Counted from the stretch's first letter, positions 53,857 through 63,335 are shown. The stretch: 64,000 nt of DNA from Bacillus sp. N1-1 (GCF_009818105.1 NZ_CP046564.1:3720001-3784000), one strand, 5' to 3'. Notes: generated by a model from the sequence alone, not told the origin. Made by a program: numbers and translations.

Positions 53857-54459
53857 GTGAAATTATCCGAATTAGATCCAGACACTCTCTCAAGAGAAGA
53901 AATTACAACATTAATGTTTCATGACACCATAGATGATTATCAAACCGGTGAATGTATTCTTGTGTTTGGTGCCAAAACGATTCACCGCGTCATTAAAGCA
54001 GCAGACCTCTATCATGATAAGCGCGCCCCTAAAATTCTTGTTTCTGGATCCGCAGCAAGATGGGGGGAAAATGAAGAACCTGAAGCCATATGGATGAGAG
54101 ATCGGTTAGTCGAGCTTGGCGTACCACCTGAAGATATCCTTCTGGAGCTTGAAGCCGCAAATACAACAGAGAATGTACTCGCCTCGCTCATGGTGCTACA
54201 ACGCTCTATTGGACTTAACCGAATCAATCGACTCCTGATCGTCAGCTCTCCCTATCATATGAAAAGGTGCCACCTCACACTTACAACGTATATGCCAGAC
54301 TGGATCTCCTATAGTTTTTGTAGTGACGATCGAGAATCAGGACAGCGAAACAACTGGTGGAAAGATGAACGAGAGAAGGCACGAGTGATGAAAGAACTCC
54401 AGTCGATTCAGCGGTATGTAAAGGACGGTATTTTAAAAGATGGGGATGTGCGCAGATAA
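53857..54459 (+). CDS. DUF218 (YdcF/ElyC-like) protein
   Basis: A 200-residue protein with a DUF218 core: GECILVFGAKTIHRVIKAADLYHDKRAPKILVSGSAA, EAIWMRDRLVELGVPPEDILLELEAANTTENVLAS, LLIVSSPYHMKRCHLTL. The SSPYHMKR and ANTTENV motifs are typical of this family. No membrane segment, unlike ElyC. Start is GTG 53857 with GAGGTG 8 bases upstream. Stands alone, divergent from the sugar operon; a strong terminator follows. Role unknown. Confidence 0.88.
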   Translation: MKLSELDPDTLSREEITTLMFHDTIDDYQTGECILVFGAKTIHRVIKAADLYHDKRAPKILVSGSAARWGENEEPEAIWMRDRLVELGVPPEDILLELEAANTTENVLASLMVLQRSIGLNRINRLLIVSSPYHMKRCHLTLTTYMPDWISYSFCSDDRESGQRNNWWKDEREKARVMKELQSIQRYVKDGILKDGDVRR

Positions 54460-54494
54460 ACAAGGATAGAATTCGATTATTTCCGTCAATAGCT

Positions 54495-54528
54495 AAATGC
54501 CCAGCCACATATTGGCTGGGCATTTTTT
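54495..54528 (+). terminator. Terminator of the DUF218 gene
   Basis: Perfect stem AATGCCCAGCCA / TGGCTGGGCATT, five-base loop and six-plus T. Also usable by the convergent hydrolase gene. Confidence 0.93.
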
Positions 54529-54567
54529 ATTGAAGAATCATCTTCACATTAAGTGATTTTATGACAT

Positions 54568-55374
54568 TTATAAAGCAGGAGAAATGCTTGCCTGTGCACA
54601 ATTTCTCTTAAAAAACGCCATGGAAGCAACATTAAATTCTCTAGGTTTTTCAACATTACAAACGTGACCACACTGCTCTAAAATTAAATGGCTTGCCTGT
54701 TCATCACTTCTAGTATCTTCTAGCAAAGGCATCAGAAAAAGGTGATCCTGTTCTCCTGAAATGTATAGTTTCGGGATGTTTCCACTATTTTCTTGGACAT
54801 CCAAATAAGTTTCTTTTACGTGAGGAGCCAGTTTATACCACGCAAGAAAATCGCTTCGATTCATTTTCAGGGCTTCTCTAATAAAGAGCGTTCGTGAACG
54901 CGCATGATTCGATTTTGGCATCATCACATAAGCAAACAATTTGTATAACCACATATACGGAATAAAAGATTTCACTGCATTTCCAGCCAAAAGTAAGAAG
55001 GAAGCTAATGGATTGAATCGCGTAATCGCTCCTCCAAGCACAGCACTTTGAACACGTTCAGGTGCCTGTTGCAGCAAGTGATGCACCGCAACTGAACCTA
55101 GTGAAATGCCCACTAAATGAGCTTTCGTAATCTTTAATTGATCGAGAAGAGCGAGAATTTCATTAGCAATTAATTCACTAGTAAAAGGCTTATCATAGCT
55201 AGATGTACTAGGTGATTGGCCATGACCTGGTAAGTTTATCGCTAACACATGATACTTCTTTTTGTATGTCCCTATTTGGTTACAGAAAATCCCATAGTTT
55301 CCTCCAAGACCATGTAGCAACACGATCGTTTCACTGCCACTGGACTTGTTTTTGTAAAGCTTATAATCAAGCAT
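54568..55374 (-). CDS. Alpha/beta-fold hydrolase
   Basis: A 268-residue hydrolase: oxyanion motif LLHGLGGN, nucleophile Ser91 in VGISLGS, acid Asp210 in ISGEQDHLF and His237 in CGHVCNVEKP. The canonical serine hydrolase triad is therefore complete. The lid region is short. It could be an esterase, thioesterase or lactone hydrolase. No signal peptide. Not part of an obvious operon. Confidence 0.9.
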   Translation of the reverse strand: MLDYKLYKNKSSGSETIVLLHGLGGNYGIFCNQIGTYKKKYHVLAINLPGHGQSPSTSSYDKPFTSELIANEILALLDQLKITKAHLVGISLGSVAVHHLLQQAPERVQSAVLGGAITRFNPLASFLLLAGNAVKSFIPYMWLYKLFAYVMMPKSNHARSRTLFIREALKMNRSDFLAWYKLAPHVKETYLDVQENSGNIPKLYISGEQDHLFLMPLLEDTRSDEQASHLILEQCGHVCNVEKPREFNVASMAFFKRNCAQASISPAL

Positions 55375-55551
55375 GATGATAATTCCTCTCTGTTTAAGGG
55401 ATGTTGCGTCCCATAGTTGGGTCTCAGGACAGTATAACTTTAGAATGGTGGATAAGGAAATAGGTAAATGGGTAATGACAAGAATCCGTCAATAACTTGC
55501 TACCAATCAACGAGAAGACGCTAAGCACCCAATTCCCTTTCTATACTAGTT

Positions 55552-57114
55552 TCATACCAACAACTTCTCACGATATTGCGAAGGCGACAAACCGGCTTTT
55601 CGTTTAAATACTCGACTAAAATAATTCGGATCTTTATATCCAACGTTGAAACAAATTTCTTTTAAACTTTTGGAGGCATCCAGCATTTCTCGTTTTGCTT
55701 CACCGATCCGAACTTCTGTAACGTAATCAATAAATGTCATGCCACTCTTATCTTTAAATAATTTACTTACGTAATAGGGGCTAAGCTCTACGTGCTCCGC
55801 TGCTTCTTCAAGGGTGAGCTGTTTATGAAAATGAGCTCGAATGTATTGCTTTACCTGTTCAAGACGATCCCCACCATGGAGCGCACGCCATTCAAGGACA
55901 TGCTCACTTAACTTCCGTAGCTTTTCTCTCGCCAGGTTGGTAGCTTCATACTCATCTTCCGCACGGATGTATGTATAAGAAGATAAGACAATTCCATTGT
56001 TTTGAAGAATACGTTCAGCGACAAGAAAAAGTTCATTCAGTTTTTGAACATAAGTGGAAGTTGGTTCAACTGAAATCATTTCTAAATACACATCAAGTTC
56101 TTTCATCGCTCTTGTGAAGTCACCATTGTTGATCGCATTAATCACAAACGACTCCTGCTCCTGTGTGCGATCATGCCGAGGTACGTTAGCACTTTTCCCT
56201 TCATGATAAAAGGCATAAGTGACATCTTGTTCAACATCCAGATCACGAACAGTATGAAGAGCTTCCCGATAAGATGCGACAAATTGCTCAGCTTCCTTAT
56301 ATGGCCTCCCTACCCCAATACAAACTGCTACCCCAAAATGCTGATTGAATTCATGAAGAAGGTTTCGTAACATAGGCTGTAATTTCGCCTTTAGCTGCTT
56401 GTCTTTCTCCTGAAGGCTGTCACTAAAAAGAAAGCAGGGTAAATAGTATTCATCTCTTACTCCAATTAAAGCCTCCCCAGGGAGGGTGCTTTTCACTTTC
56501 TGTTTGATCCACTGAACCATTTCATTGAAGCGATCCAGTTTATTTGGAAATTTAAAAACAATGGCATAACCTGCTGTCGTTTGAAAGCCAAGCAGTTCGC
56601 TCCATTCAGCAGGACTGAACTCTGTTACTTGATTCATTAAGATCGCATTCATCCACTCACCTTCAAGTAAGTGAACGGCTTTTGCAAGCTGCGCTTGAAC
56701 GTGATCTTTTTTTGCAGCTTCTTCTCGCTCTATTTCAAGTTCTGTTGAGACGCGTGTGAGGGCAGCTAAAATTTCCTTCTTACGCCCTGGCTTCAGCAAA
56801 TATTCTTTCACCCCTTGCTGCATCACGTCTCTTGCATAGTTAAATGTGTCAAAAGCAGAAAGCATAATAAATCGAATGTTCGGATGGTAGCTCTTAATCG
56901 TTCTAACTGCCTCTACCCCATCGACCCCGGGCATTTTAATGTCCATAAAAACAATATGCGGTTGAAATTCGCCTACAAATGAAATCGCTTCTCTCCCATT
57001 TTTCGCTTTTAATAGTTTTACCTTGTCGCCATATTCTCGTGTTATCATCATTTCGATTGCATCCCGCTCTAGCTGCTCGTCATCGACAATCATGATTTTA
57101 AGCAAATTGTTCAT
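55552..57114 (-). CDS. YesN-like AraC-type response regulator of the sugar-sensing system
   Basis: A 520-residue regulator: receiver domain about 1-125 with Asp11-Asp12 and acceptor Asp58 (IVFMDIKMPGVDG), a linker/middle domain about 150-410, and a C-terminal AraC pair of helix-turn-helices (LEEAAEHVELSPYYVSKLFK, LKEICFNVGYKDPNYFSRVFKRKAG). ATG 57114 overlaps the kinase gene by 17 bases. Likely activates the ABC transporter operon at 50.5-53.6 kb, where tandem repeats suggest a site. Confidence 0.93.
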   Translation of the reverse strand: MNNLLKIMIVDDEQLERDAIEMMITREYGDKVKLLKAKNGREAISFVGEFQPHIVFMDIKMPGVDGVEAVRTIKSYHPNIRFIMLSAFDTFNYARDVMQQGVKEYLLKPGRKKEILAALTRVSTELEIEREEAAKKDHVQAQLAKAVHLLEGEWMNAILMNQVTEFSPAEWSELLGFQTTAGYAIVFKFPNKLDRFNEMVQWIKQKVKSTLPGEALIGVRDEYYLPCFLFSDSLQEKDKQLKAKLQPMLRNLLHEFNQHFGVAVCIGVGRPYKEAEQFVASYREALHTVRDLDVEQDVTYAFYHEGKSANVPRHDRTQEQESFVINAINNGDFTRAMKELDVYLEMISVEPTSTYVQKLNELFLVAERILQNNGIVLSSYTYIRAEDEYEATNLAREKLRKLSEHVLEWRALHGGDRLEQVKQYIRAHFHKQLTLEEAAEHVELSPYYVSKLFKDKSGMTFIDYVTEVRIGEAKREMLDASKSLKEICFNVGYKDPNYFSRVFKRKAGLSPSQYREKLLV

Positions 57115-58546
57115 CTCCTTTTTGCTTTCTATAAGGTAAATTCAGTCTAACCGTTGTTCCAACTTCTTTAGAAGAATGAACGGTCATGGAACCGGCCTGC
57201 TGGGAGAACAATTCGATTCGTTTCTTCACATTTTGCATGCCAAGACCCGTGGAATGTCCCTGTCTATTCTCAATAAGCGAATGTTCATCATTGGAAAATA
57301 ATTGTGACAGCCTTGTCGTTTCCATTCCTACTCCGTTGTCGGCCACCTCAATAATGACATCGTCTTGTTCCGCATAAATGCGAATGATAATTTCACCGCC
57401 CTCTTCATACGTTTCCACACCGTGTATAAAAGCATTTTCAACAATCGGCTGAAGCGTTAGCACAGGGATTTTGCAGTCCAGAACGTTCTCGTCTGCGATC
57501 ACATCAAATTTCACTCGTTCCCCAAACCGCGACTTCTGAATAAAAAAATATTCCCTCACAATCGTTAATTCGTCTTTTAATGTCACGTCTTTTGCTAGAT
57601 TACCAAGATTGTAACGTAGAAGAGCCGCTACCGATTCAATGAGCTCGCTCGTTTGTTCAGCCCCTTCAATATAAGCACGTCTTGAAATCGTATTAAGAGT
57701 ATTAAAAAGAAAGTGAGGATTCATCTGACTTTGAAGACTTTTTAACTCCATTTCTTTCAAAAGGTGATCGAGCTCTGATTTTTGCTTCATTTCGATAATC
57801 AATCCTTGTATATTTTCCTGCATGCGATAAAAGGTTTCTGCCAACAACCGCAGTTCACTTCTCGACTTTACGACAACTTTATTTGCCGTAAAATCTCCCT
57901 TTGCTAGTTTTTTAGCCGCAGCCGCAAGTTCATGAATCGGTTTTGTAATACCGCGCGAAAACCAGAAAGCCATTAAGAGGCTAAATAAAATCATGGAAAC
58001 AAATAATGAAATCCCCATCCACTGAAGATATGAACTTTTTTGATCCATTTCATTGTAAAAGGTGCGGTAATCCGTTAATTCAGAATTAATAAGCGTTAAG
58101 GTTGTTTCCTGAATAAAGGCAGAGATTTGCGCCGCTTCGTTTAAGTGACCTGAATATTGATTAATTTCCTGCCTCTGAAAAGCTTGCACTGTAATGTCGC
58201 ATTCAAGTAAAAAGCTCTCGATCATGTTTTCATAATTTGTGACGATTTGATCGTTTCCTTCATTTTTCACTGTATCGAGGAGCTCTTCCTTTTCTTGCGA
58301 AAGAATTTTTCGCTCAGTGGCATAAGCGGTTAATTCTGCTTGCGTTCGTGCCGTTAAATACGTATTCATCGCTTCATAGACCGTATTCGTTTGTTGCGAG
58401 ATTTCATTTAAGACGATAAACCGCTCAAAACTCGTGTGATAATCATCAATCGTACGCTGACTACTATGAAACAAATAAAACGCGACACCGTTCATCAAAA
58501 TAACAAGCAATGTAAAAAAGAGAATAAATCTCGCTTGAATTTTCAT
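57098..58546 (-). CDS. YesM-like histidine kinase
   Basis: A 482-residue sensor kinase: transmembrane helix near the N-terminus (about 5-25), extracellular sensor domain about 26-170, second helix about 175-195 (WMGISLFVSMILFSLLMAFWF), HAMP, then LKSLQSQMNPHFLFNTLNTI with the phospho-His and a HATPase_c domain with NAFIHGVE and DNGVGME. Its start overlaps the preceding binding protein's stop by four bases (ATGA), and the regulator gene overlaps its end; all three are translationally coupled. Confidence 0.94.
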   Translation of the reverse strand: MKIQARFILFFTLLVILMNGVAFYLFHSSQRTIDDYHTSFERFIVLNEISQQTNTVYEAMNTYLTARTQAELTAYATERKILSQEKEELLDTVKNEGNDQIVTNYENMIESFLLECDITVQAFQRQEINQYSGHLNEAAQISAFIQETTLTLINSELTDYRTFYNEMDQKSSYLQWMGISLFVSMILFSLLMAFWFSRGITKPIHELAAAAKKLAKGDFTANKVVVKSRSELRLLAETFYRMQENIQGLIIEMKQKSELDHLLKEMELKSLQSQMNPHFLFNTLNTISRRAYIEGAEQTSELIESVAALLRYNLGNLAKDVTLKDELTIVREYFFIQKSRFGERVKFDVIADENVLDCKIPVLTLQPIVENAFIHGVETYEEGGEIIIRIYAEQDDVIIEVADNGVGMETTRLSQLFSNDEHSLIENRQGHSTGLGMQNVKKRIELFSQQAGSMTVHSSKEVGTTVRLNLPYRKQKGDEQFA

Positions 58547-59541
58547 TGTTGTTTCATCCCTCCCGGCGTCATTGTTTCTGTTTGAGTCAAGTCTTTCTGC
58601 CGCACTACATCCGTCATCGTGTGGTGATAGGTGGAAACCTTTTCACCTTCAAGCACTTGAATCATCAATTCTACCGCGTCGTATCCCATCTCATATGGTT
58701 TTTGTTCAACAGTCGCTTCAAGCTTCCCATCTTTAAGAAGTTGAAGTGTTTCTGGGAGAACATCAAACCCAATCACATAGACGCGATCAGACATGCCAAT
58801 GCTTTCAAGAACTTGAACGATGCCGATCGCATCAAGGGCACTCGTTCCGTAAAAGGCATTAACGTCAGGGTAATCTTTAATCATCTCATACGTTTTTTCA
58901 GCTGCTTGTATTCGTGTAATTTGAGATTCATCGATAGCAACTACGTTCACGCGATCGCTACCTTTAATTGCATCTTTAAATCCCTCGACCCGAAGTTTTT
59001 GATTCGCTGAGTCAAACCGGCCCGTAATGATGCCAACCTTCACTTCACCTTCTGTATCTTTTAGTAACGCTTGTCCGGCGAGAAATCCGGCATAGTAATT
59101 ATCCGTTCCAACGTACGCCACTCGCTTACTTTCAGGAGCATCCGTATCCACAGTTAGAAAAGGAATACCTTTTTCTGATACGCGATTAATGAGCGCCGGT
59201 GACACTTCTTGATTCAATCCCTGCGCGATGATTCCATCCACTTTTGATGCAGCCGCCATTTCAATCATTTTTATATGTTCATCTAGGTTAGCTTGTTTGG
59301 GGCCGGTATACTGTAACGAAACATTGTACTTCTCCGCTGCAGCGCGTGCTCCTTTTTCTACAAGTCGCCAGTAATCATTATCAACCTCTTCCGTAACAAG
59401 AACGAAACGATAATCCGGAGCTTTATAAGAGGCAGAAGGGCGGTCTGGAGTTAAATTGAAAGCCCTTACAGAATAGAATAGAAAAAAAGAAAATGTTACC
59501 GTTACTAGCAAACCACCAATCACGTATATCCAGCGCGCCAT
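58543..59541 (-). CDS. Membrane-anchored sugar-binding sensor protein (Peripla_BP_4)
   Basis: A 332-residue protein with one N-terminal membrane helix (about 5-27) and no lipobox, followed by a type-I periplasmic binding-protein domain (FVLVTEEVDNDYWRLVEKGARAAAEKYNVSL, DGIIAQGLNQEVSP, FLTVDTDAPESKRVAYVGTDNYYAG, VYVIGFDVLP). It has no permease neighbour; it opens an operon with the kinase and regulator genes, so it is probably the ligand-binding part of a three-component sensor. GGAGG precedes ATG 59541. Its ligand is likely a sugar. Confidence 0.92.
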   Translation of the reverse strand: MARWIYVIGGLLVTVTFSFFLFYSVRAFNLTPDRPSASYKAPDYRFVLVTEEVDNDYWRLVEKGARAAAEKYNVSLQYTGPKQANLDEHIKMIEMAAASKVDGIIAQGLNQEVSPALINRVSEKGIPFLTVDTDAPESKRVAYVGTDNYYAGFLAGQALLKDTEGEVKVGIITGRFDSANQKLRVEGFKDAIKGSDRVNVVAIDESQITRIQAAEKTYEMIKDYPDVNAFYGTSALDAIGIVQVLESIGMSDRVYVIGFDVLPETLQLLKDGKLEATVEQKPYEMGYDAVELMIQVLEGEKVSTYHHTMTDVVRQKDLTQTETMTPGGMKQQ

Positions 59542-59558
59542 TGATTTACCTCCTTTTT

Positions 59559-59606
59559 GGGGTCAGGTTCGTTACCGGTGACGTCACCGGTAACGAACCT
59601 GACCCC
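59559..59606. repeat. 48-base perfect palindrome in the leader of the sugar-sensor operon
   Basis: Two 24-base halves around position 59582/59583 are exact reverse complements. Outer arms are GGGGTCAGGT / ACCTGACCCC; the middle holds TTACCGGTGAC / GTCACCGGTAA. It lies directly upstream of the ribosome site of the 58543-59541 gene and downstream of a candidate promoter, so the transcript would contain a 24-bp hairpin. No T run follows it on either strand, so it is not a normal terminator. The outer arms recur in the hairpin at 63312-63335. Confidence 0.85.
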
Positions 59607-59651
59607 CTCAACAGACACATGTCCTCCCTCAGAGGACTTCCCTTATGTCAT

Positions 59652-59680
59652 TATATATCGAACGCTCCACGGGGAATCAA
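59652..59680 (-). promoter_or_regulatory. Candidate SigA-type promoter of the sugar-sensor operon
   Basis: Leftward: -35 TTGATT (59680-59675), 17-base spacer, -10 TATATA (59657-59652). The transcript would start near 59645 with a leader of about 100 bases. The leader also contains a small GTCCTC/GAGGAC stem before the 48-base palindrome. Confidence 0.5.
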
Positions 59681-59699
59681 CTTGTTTTTTTGATAAGCT

Positions 59700-59757
59700 A
59701 AAAAAGACTGTCCCCCAAACGGTGATCAACCCCCCGTTCAGCGAGACAGCTTTTTTC
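59700..59757 (-). terminator. Terminator of the 1131-residue membrane protein gene
   Basis: Leftward outer stem AAAAAAGCTGTC / GACAGTCTTTTTT (one bulge) with an inner AACGG/CCGTT stem, then T-rich tail; ends 3 bases from the stop. Confidence 0.75.
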
Positions 59758-59759
59758 AA

Positions 59760-62700
59760 TTAACGCCATTGTTTCCATTTTGCTATAAGCTGTTGCTTCT
59801 TCACTTGTAACAGCGTATCTCCTTCTTCGTTTTTATTTTGCTTCTGCCACTCGTAGAAACTGGCTACAGAAATCAAAGTGGCACCTGCGATTAACAGGTA
59901 AGCCCACCACGGCATGTTGCCCCAGTAAGGCCTTGTTTGCAAGAGAAGATTTAAGAGAAGCACGCTACATCCGATCAAGAAGTAAGATTTGATACGATAG
60001 TAAAAGCCTGCAACAACCGAAGCAAGGGAAAGCCCTCCAGCAATGAGCGCATCATAAATGGTATTACTACTAAGCGCATCGAATACAAGAATTGCCGCTA
60101 CGGCCAAAAGAACGCCCCATTCGATAACACTCATAATTTGTTTGCTTTGAACCCACGTCCGTTTTGATAAATAAATACTTAGCGCAAGCCACGGCAATAC
60201 ATACACTTCCGTCACAATGTATGCGTTGATTTCAAGGTGATGAAGAAGCGTGTAATACGGGACAAATAGCGAGAGAGCCGCAGCGGTTTTCACCACTTGT
60301 GCAGGAACTCCACCTGGAACCCTTTTTATTTGTAAAAAGAAAAAGGCAACGATAAAGAGAGCTCTTAGCTCATCCGCCCAAAGAGAGGCAAGCGTCAGGT
60401 TTTGATATAGGTTTAGCACGAATAAAAAGGCAATACCAGCGTACCAATCGATATGCTTTTCATTCATTCGCTTTGCCCGAAGAGAATAGAGCGTTCGATG
60501 AATAAAGAGTCCAGCCGTTAGCATAACGGCAGCTGCGCCAACGTATACCATCGTTTGAATCTCAATCGTCTCGATTGGCAGAAGGAAGATCATCGATTGA
60601 ACAAAAAGAAGCGGAACAATCGAGAACAGCTGCCAACCGGATTGATGCATCACGTAAAGAAGCAGAGCGGCATAAAAGAGACCAGCGGCTAAAGGTATCA
60701 ACTGAATTTCCTCGTACGCCTTGATAAAAGGGAAAAGTCCAAGTACGGCAAACGGCACCGCATACCATTTAATTCGTTCTTTCCATATCTCACCAAGAAC
60801 AAACCATAAACCAAACATAATTAAACTCGGTACAAACCCTATATACGTATACGCCTCGTTTTGCATTTCTAACGAATCAATGATCGCGATATAAAGAAAA
60901 GGAAGAACCGTAAACGCAGCATATAAAAAGGTGCGAATTTCCCATTCGATTTTCCTCGTCAGCATTGAATAAACATAGACGAAAAGCGCGACGACGTATA
61001 AAACCGGCTCGTTTCCATGCTCAGAAACGGTATAAAAGAGAGCGGCGGGTAAATAAAGATGACCCAGATAGAAGTAAGCACGCTGCATCACGCTATCTTT
61101 TTTTCCAAGCGTATCGGCAATCAAGATCAGGAGAACTGCTCCTGGGAGCCACTGGAACATCCCTCGAATAGGGAAAGCTTCCGCAATCGAAAGATAGGTT
61201 CCTAGGGTAAAAAGACTAAGTAGCGGCCATAACGTTTCTTCTTTCGTACGCTTAAAAATAAGATAAAGCATCCCAACGCTACCGAGCAACAGTCCTGAAC
61301 GAACAAACAATTCATCTACCGTCGCTGCAAGTAAGAGAAGTAACGATAGTCCATAAAAGCTGACACCCGTCCAAAAGGCCATCACTTCCAATACTTGCAT
61401 ACCTTTTTTTCGCCAAAAATAGTGAACTCCGAGGATCAAGATCGCTACGATTGCTGTATGAAACGGCGCACCAAAAGTAGTTTCATAAAAATCGCTTCTC
61501 GCAAATGGGGGATAGAGCGCAAGTAATGCGAGTCCCCACGTAACTGGATTCAGTAGCGAGCCAGTAAAGCGAAGCCATTTCCACTTCCCTTTTTGATAAA
61601 TTGATAAATGCAAAAAGCCGAGTACGAGTAATAAGCTACTTTCCAGCCACCATCGACCACTAATGAGCCCAAGTAAAAGTGACAAGAGGATGGGTCCAAA
61701 CGAAATAGCGAGTGCCCCCGTTTTCATTCTCTTTGTTACTTTCCAATCATTCCAGTAGAAACCACCTGCATATAAGAGGACCCCTGTTGCAAACATGTGG
61801 ACCATCACCGTTTCGGTTGAGGGTTCCGTATACAATAAGCTCATCGAGTAAAGGCCAGCTGCAGCAAGAAATAACGGCGCCAAAAATCCAAAGATCCGGT
61901 AACGCGTTAAATTCGCAAGAGCGACATAATTGGTGCTAATGATCACATAACCGAGTACAAGAAGCCATGACGGATCATCATAACGTAAGATTAATCCTTT
62001 ATACGTAATAAAGATAAAGGCGCAGAGCGATACGGCGCCACTCGTTAACTGAAACGCTTTTTTCATATATGGATTTTGCAAACGGTCCACCGACTGTAGT
62101 CCAATAAAAATAAACCCTACAAGCGCATATAGCATAACGTCTGCCGACTCAAGGACAGAATGCTCAATTAGCTGATAGATTCCATATACGAGCAAAAACG
62201 TAAACACGAAATGATATTCTTTTTGTTTGCCAATATAGATCATGGCAAGATACAGAAATGCCGTCACAATGACATTGAAACTATAAAAAACTTCACTTTG
62301 GTAAAAGAACAGGAGAAGCAAGGTTGAGAGAATGAGATTCCCCTGCGCATAAATCGGAAGTTCTTTCGTAAAAAGAACGAGGTGCTCATACTTCTTTGCA
62401 CGTGCATAAAAGAGCAGCAATAGTCCATTAAAGATCACAATTCCAAGATAAAACAGATCCACTGTCGGCTGAAACACTTGAATAAAAAAAGCTGCGCCGA
62501 TGCTCAACGTCACAAATGAAAACCAAACAAATAACCGCGATTGCTGACGCTTAGCTTGGATAAAATAAAGCGGTAAACAAATAAATACACCAATCAAACC
62601 AAGTACTTCATTTCCCGCGCCGCTGACGGATAGCCATTCACCAAAGAGCTGAAAGTATCCTGCTGAAAAAACAACGATCGGGAGAAAAAGACTTCCAAGA

Positions 62701-63146
62701 ACTAAAAATGAAAAAGCCGTTTTTTCGATACGGAGCTTATGTCCACTCAGCCAGCTGATTCCAAAAAACACAGCTGCAATTCCTCCAATAAGAGCGGTCT
62801 TCATGATTGATGTCATTACATCCCACGTACTAGTGGCGAGAACAAGTGCCCCAAGTAACAAAAACACAACGCCAATAATTAATATCCACGTTAAATTTCG
62901 ATCCCTAAGCTCCTGCGTGGATTTCACTTTCTTCTCTTTTACTGGCGCCGGCTTAGCTGGGACCTTTTCTGGTGGAGCAAGTACTTGCTCGTTCTCTTCC
63001 ACTGCTTCAACCACTTCAATAGAAGGATGAACCATTTTTTCATAAGCGTTAGACACGATCTCGTATGTTTGATCAGTTATGTAATCTTTTAGCCTGAGCC
63101 GCTTTAGTTCAGAGCGAAACACCTCTTCTCTTTCTTGCTCATTCAT
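59760..63146 (-). CDS. Giant polytopic membrane protein, function unknown
   Basis: About 1128 residues: soluble N-terminus (about 1-90) with a helix-rich domain (EREEVFRSELKRLRLKDYITDQTYEIV) and a Pro/Lys-rich linker (PPEKVPAKPAPVKEKK), then about 30 hydrophobic segments in pairs of short loops, and a basic C-terminus (QVKKQQLIAKWKQW). The first helices (NLTWILIIGVVFLLLGALVLATSTW) resemble DUF2157-type proteins. No catalytic motif stands out. ATG 63146 is preferred, with GGGGGGTGGG upstream; a GTG at 63155 lies within that site. Confidence 0.72.
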   Translation of the reverse strand: MNEQEREEVFRSELKRLRLKDYITDQTYEIVSNAYEKMVHPSIEVVEAVEENEQVLAPPEKVPAKPAPVKEKKVKSTQELRDRNLTWILIIGVVFLLLGALVLATSTWDVMTSIMKTALIGGIAAVFFGISWLSGHKLRIEKTAFSFLVLGSLFLPIVVFSAGYFQLFGEWLSVSGAGNEVLGLIGVFICLPLYFIQAKRQQSRLFVWFSFVTLSIGAAFFIQVFQPTVDLFYLGIVIFNGLLLLFYARAKKYEHLVLFTKELPIYAQGNLILSTLLLLFFYQSEVFYSFNVIVTAFLYLAMIYIGKQKEYHFVFTFLLVYGIYQLIEHSVLESADVMLYALVGFIFIGLQSVDRLQNPYMKKAFQLTSGAVSLCAFIFITYKGLILRYDDPSWLLVLGYVIISTNYVALANLTRYRIFGFLAPLFLAAAGLYSMSLLYTEPSTETVMVHMFATGVLLYAGGFYWNDWKVTKRMKTGALAISFGPILLSLLLGLISGRWWLESSLLLVLGFLHLSIYQKGKWKWLRFTGSLLNPVTWGLALLALYPPFARSDFYETTFGAPFHTAIVAILILGVHYFWRKKGMQVLEVMAFWTGVSFYGLSLLLLLAATVDELFVRSGLLLGSVGMLYLIFKRTKEETLWPLLSLFTLGTYLSIAEAFPIRGMFQWLPGAVLLILIADTLGKKDSVMQRAYFYLGHLYLPAALFYTVSEHGNEPVLYVVALFVYVYSMLTRKIEWEIRTFLYAAFTVLPFLYIAIIDSLEMQNEAYTYIGFVPSLIMFGLWFVLGEIWKERIKWYAVPFAVLGLFPFIKAYEEIQLIPLAAGLFYAALLLYVMHQSGWQLFSIVPLLFVQSMIFLLPIETIEIQTMVYVGAAAVMLTAGLFIHRTLYSLRAKRMNEKHIDWYAGIAFLFVLNLYQNLTLASLWADELRALFIVAFFFLQIKRVPGGVPAQVVKTAAALSLFVPYYTLLHHLEINAYIVTEVYVLPWLALSIYLSKRTWVQSKQIMSVIEWGVLLAVAAILVFDALSSNTIYDALIAGGLSLASVVAGFYYRIKSYFLIGCSVLLLNLLLQTRPYWGNMPWWAYLLIAGATLISVASFYEWQKQNKNEEGDTLLQVKKQQLIAKWKQWR

Positions 63147-63258
63147 GTTTCCCACCCCCCGTGATTAACAACATTTTCCTTATTTTCTTCTTGCTCTTAG
63201 TTTACTCATACTCGTTTCTCCCTTGCAATATGATTTCTGCAATCTGTTGTTTCTTCGC

Positions 63259-63295
63259 AAAAAAGCGATTGTCCGCCTGTGGTGGACAATCGCTT
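63259..63295 (-). terminator. Terminator of the ABC exporter gene
   Basis: Stem AAGCGATTGTCC / GGACAATCGCTT with a 9-base loop, leftward T run of six. It lies 21 bases from the gene's stop. Confidence 0.88.
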
Positions 63296-63311
63296 AGTTT
63301 TGTCTTTGGAG

Positions 63312-63335
63312 GGGGTCAGGTGCCGACCTGACCCC
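63312..63335. repeat. Hairpin with the same arms as the 48-base palindrome
   Basis: GGGGTCAGGT / ACCTGACCCC with a GCCG loop. The arms are identical to the outer ten bases of the palindrome at 59559-59606. The ABC gene's TGA stop (63316-63318) lies inside, so its last codons come from the repeat. Confidence 0.8.
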
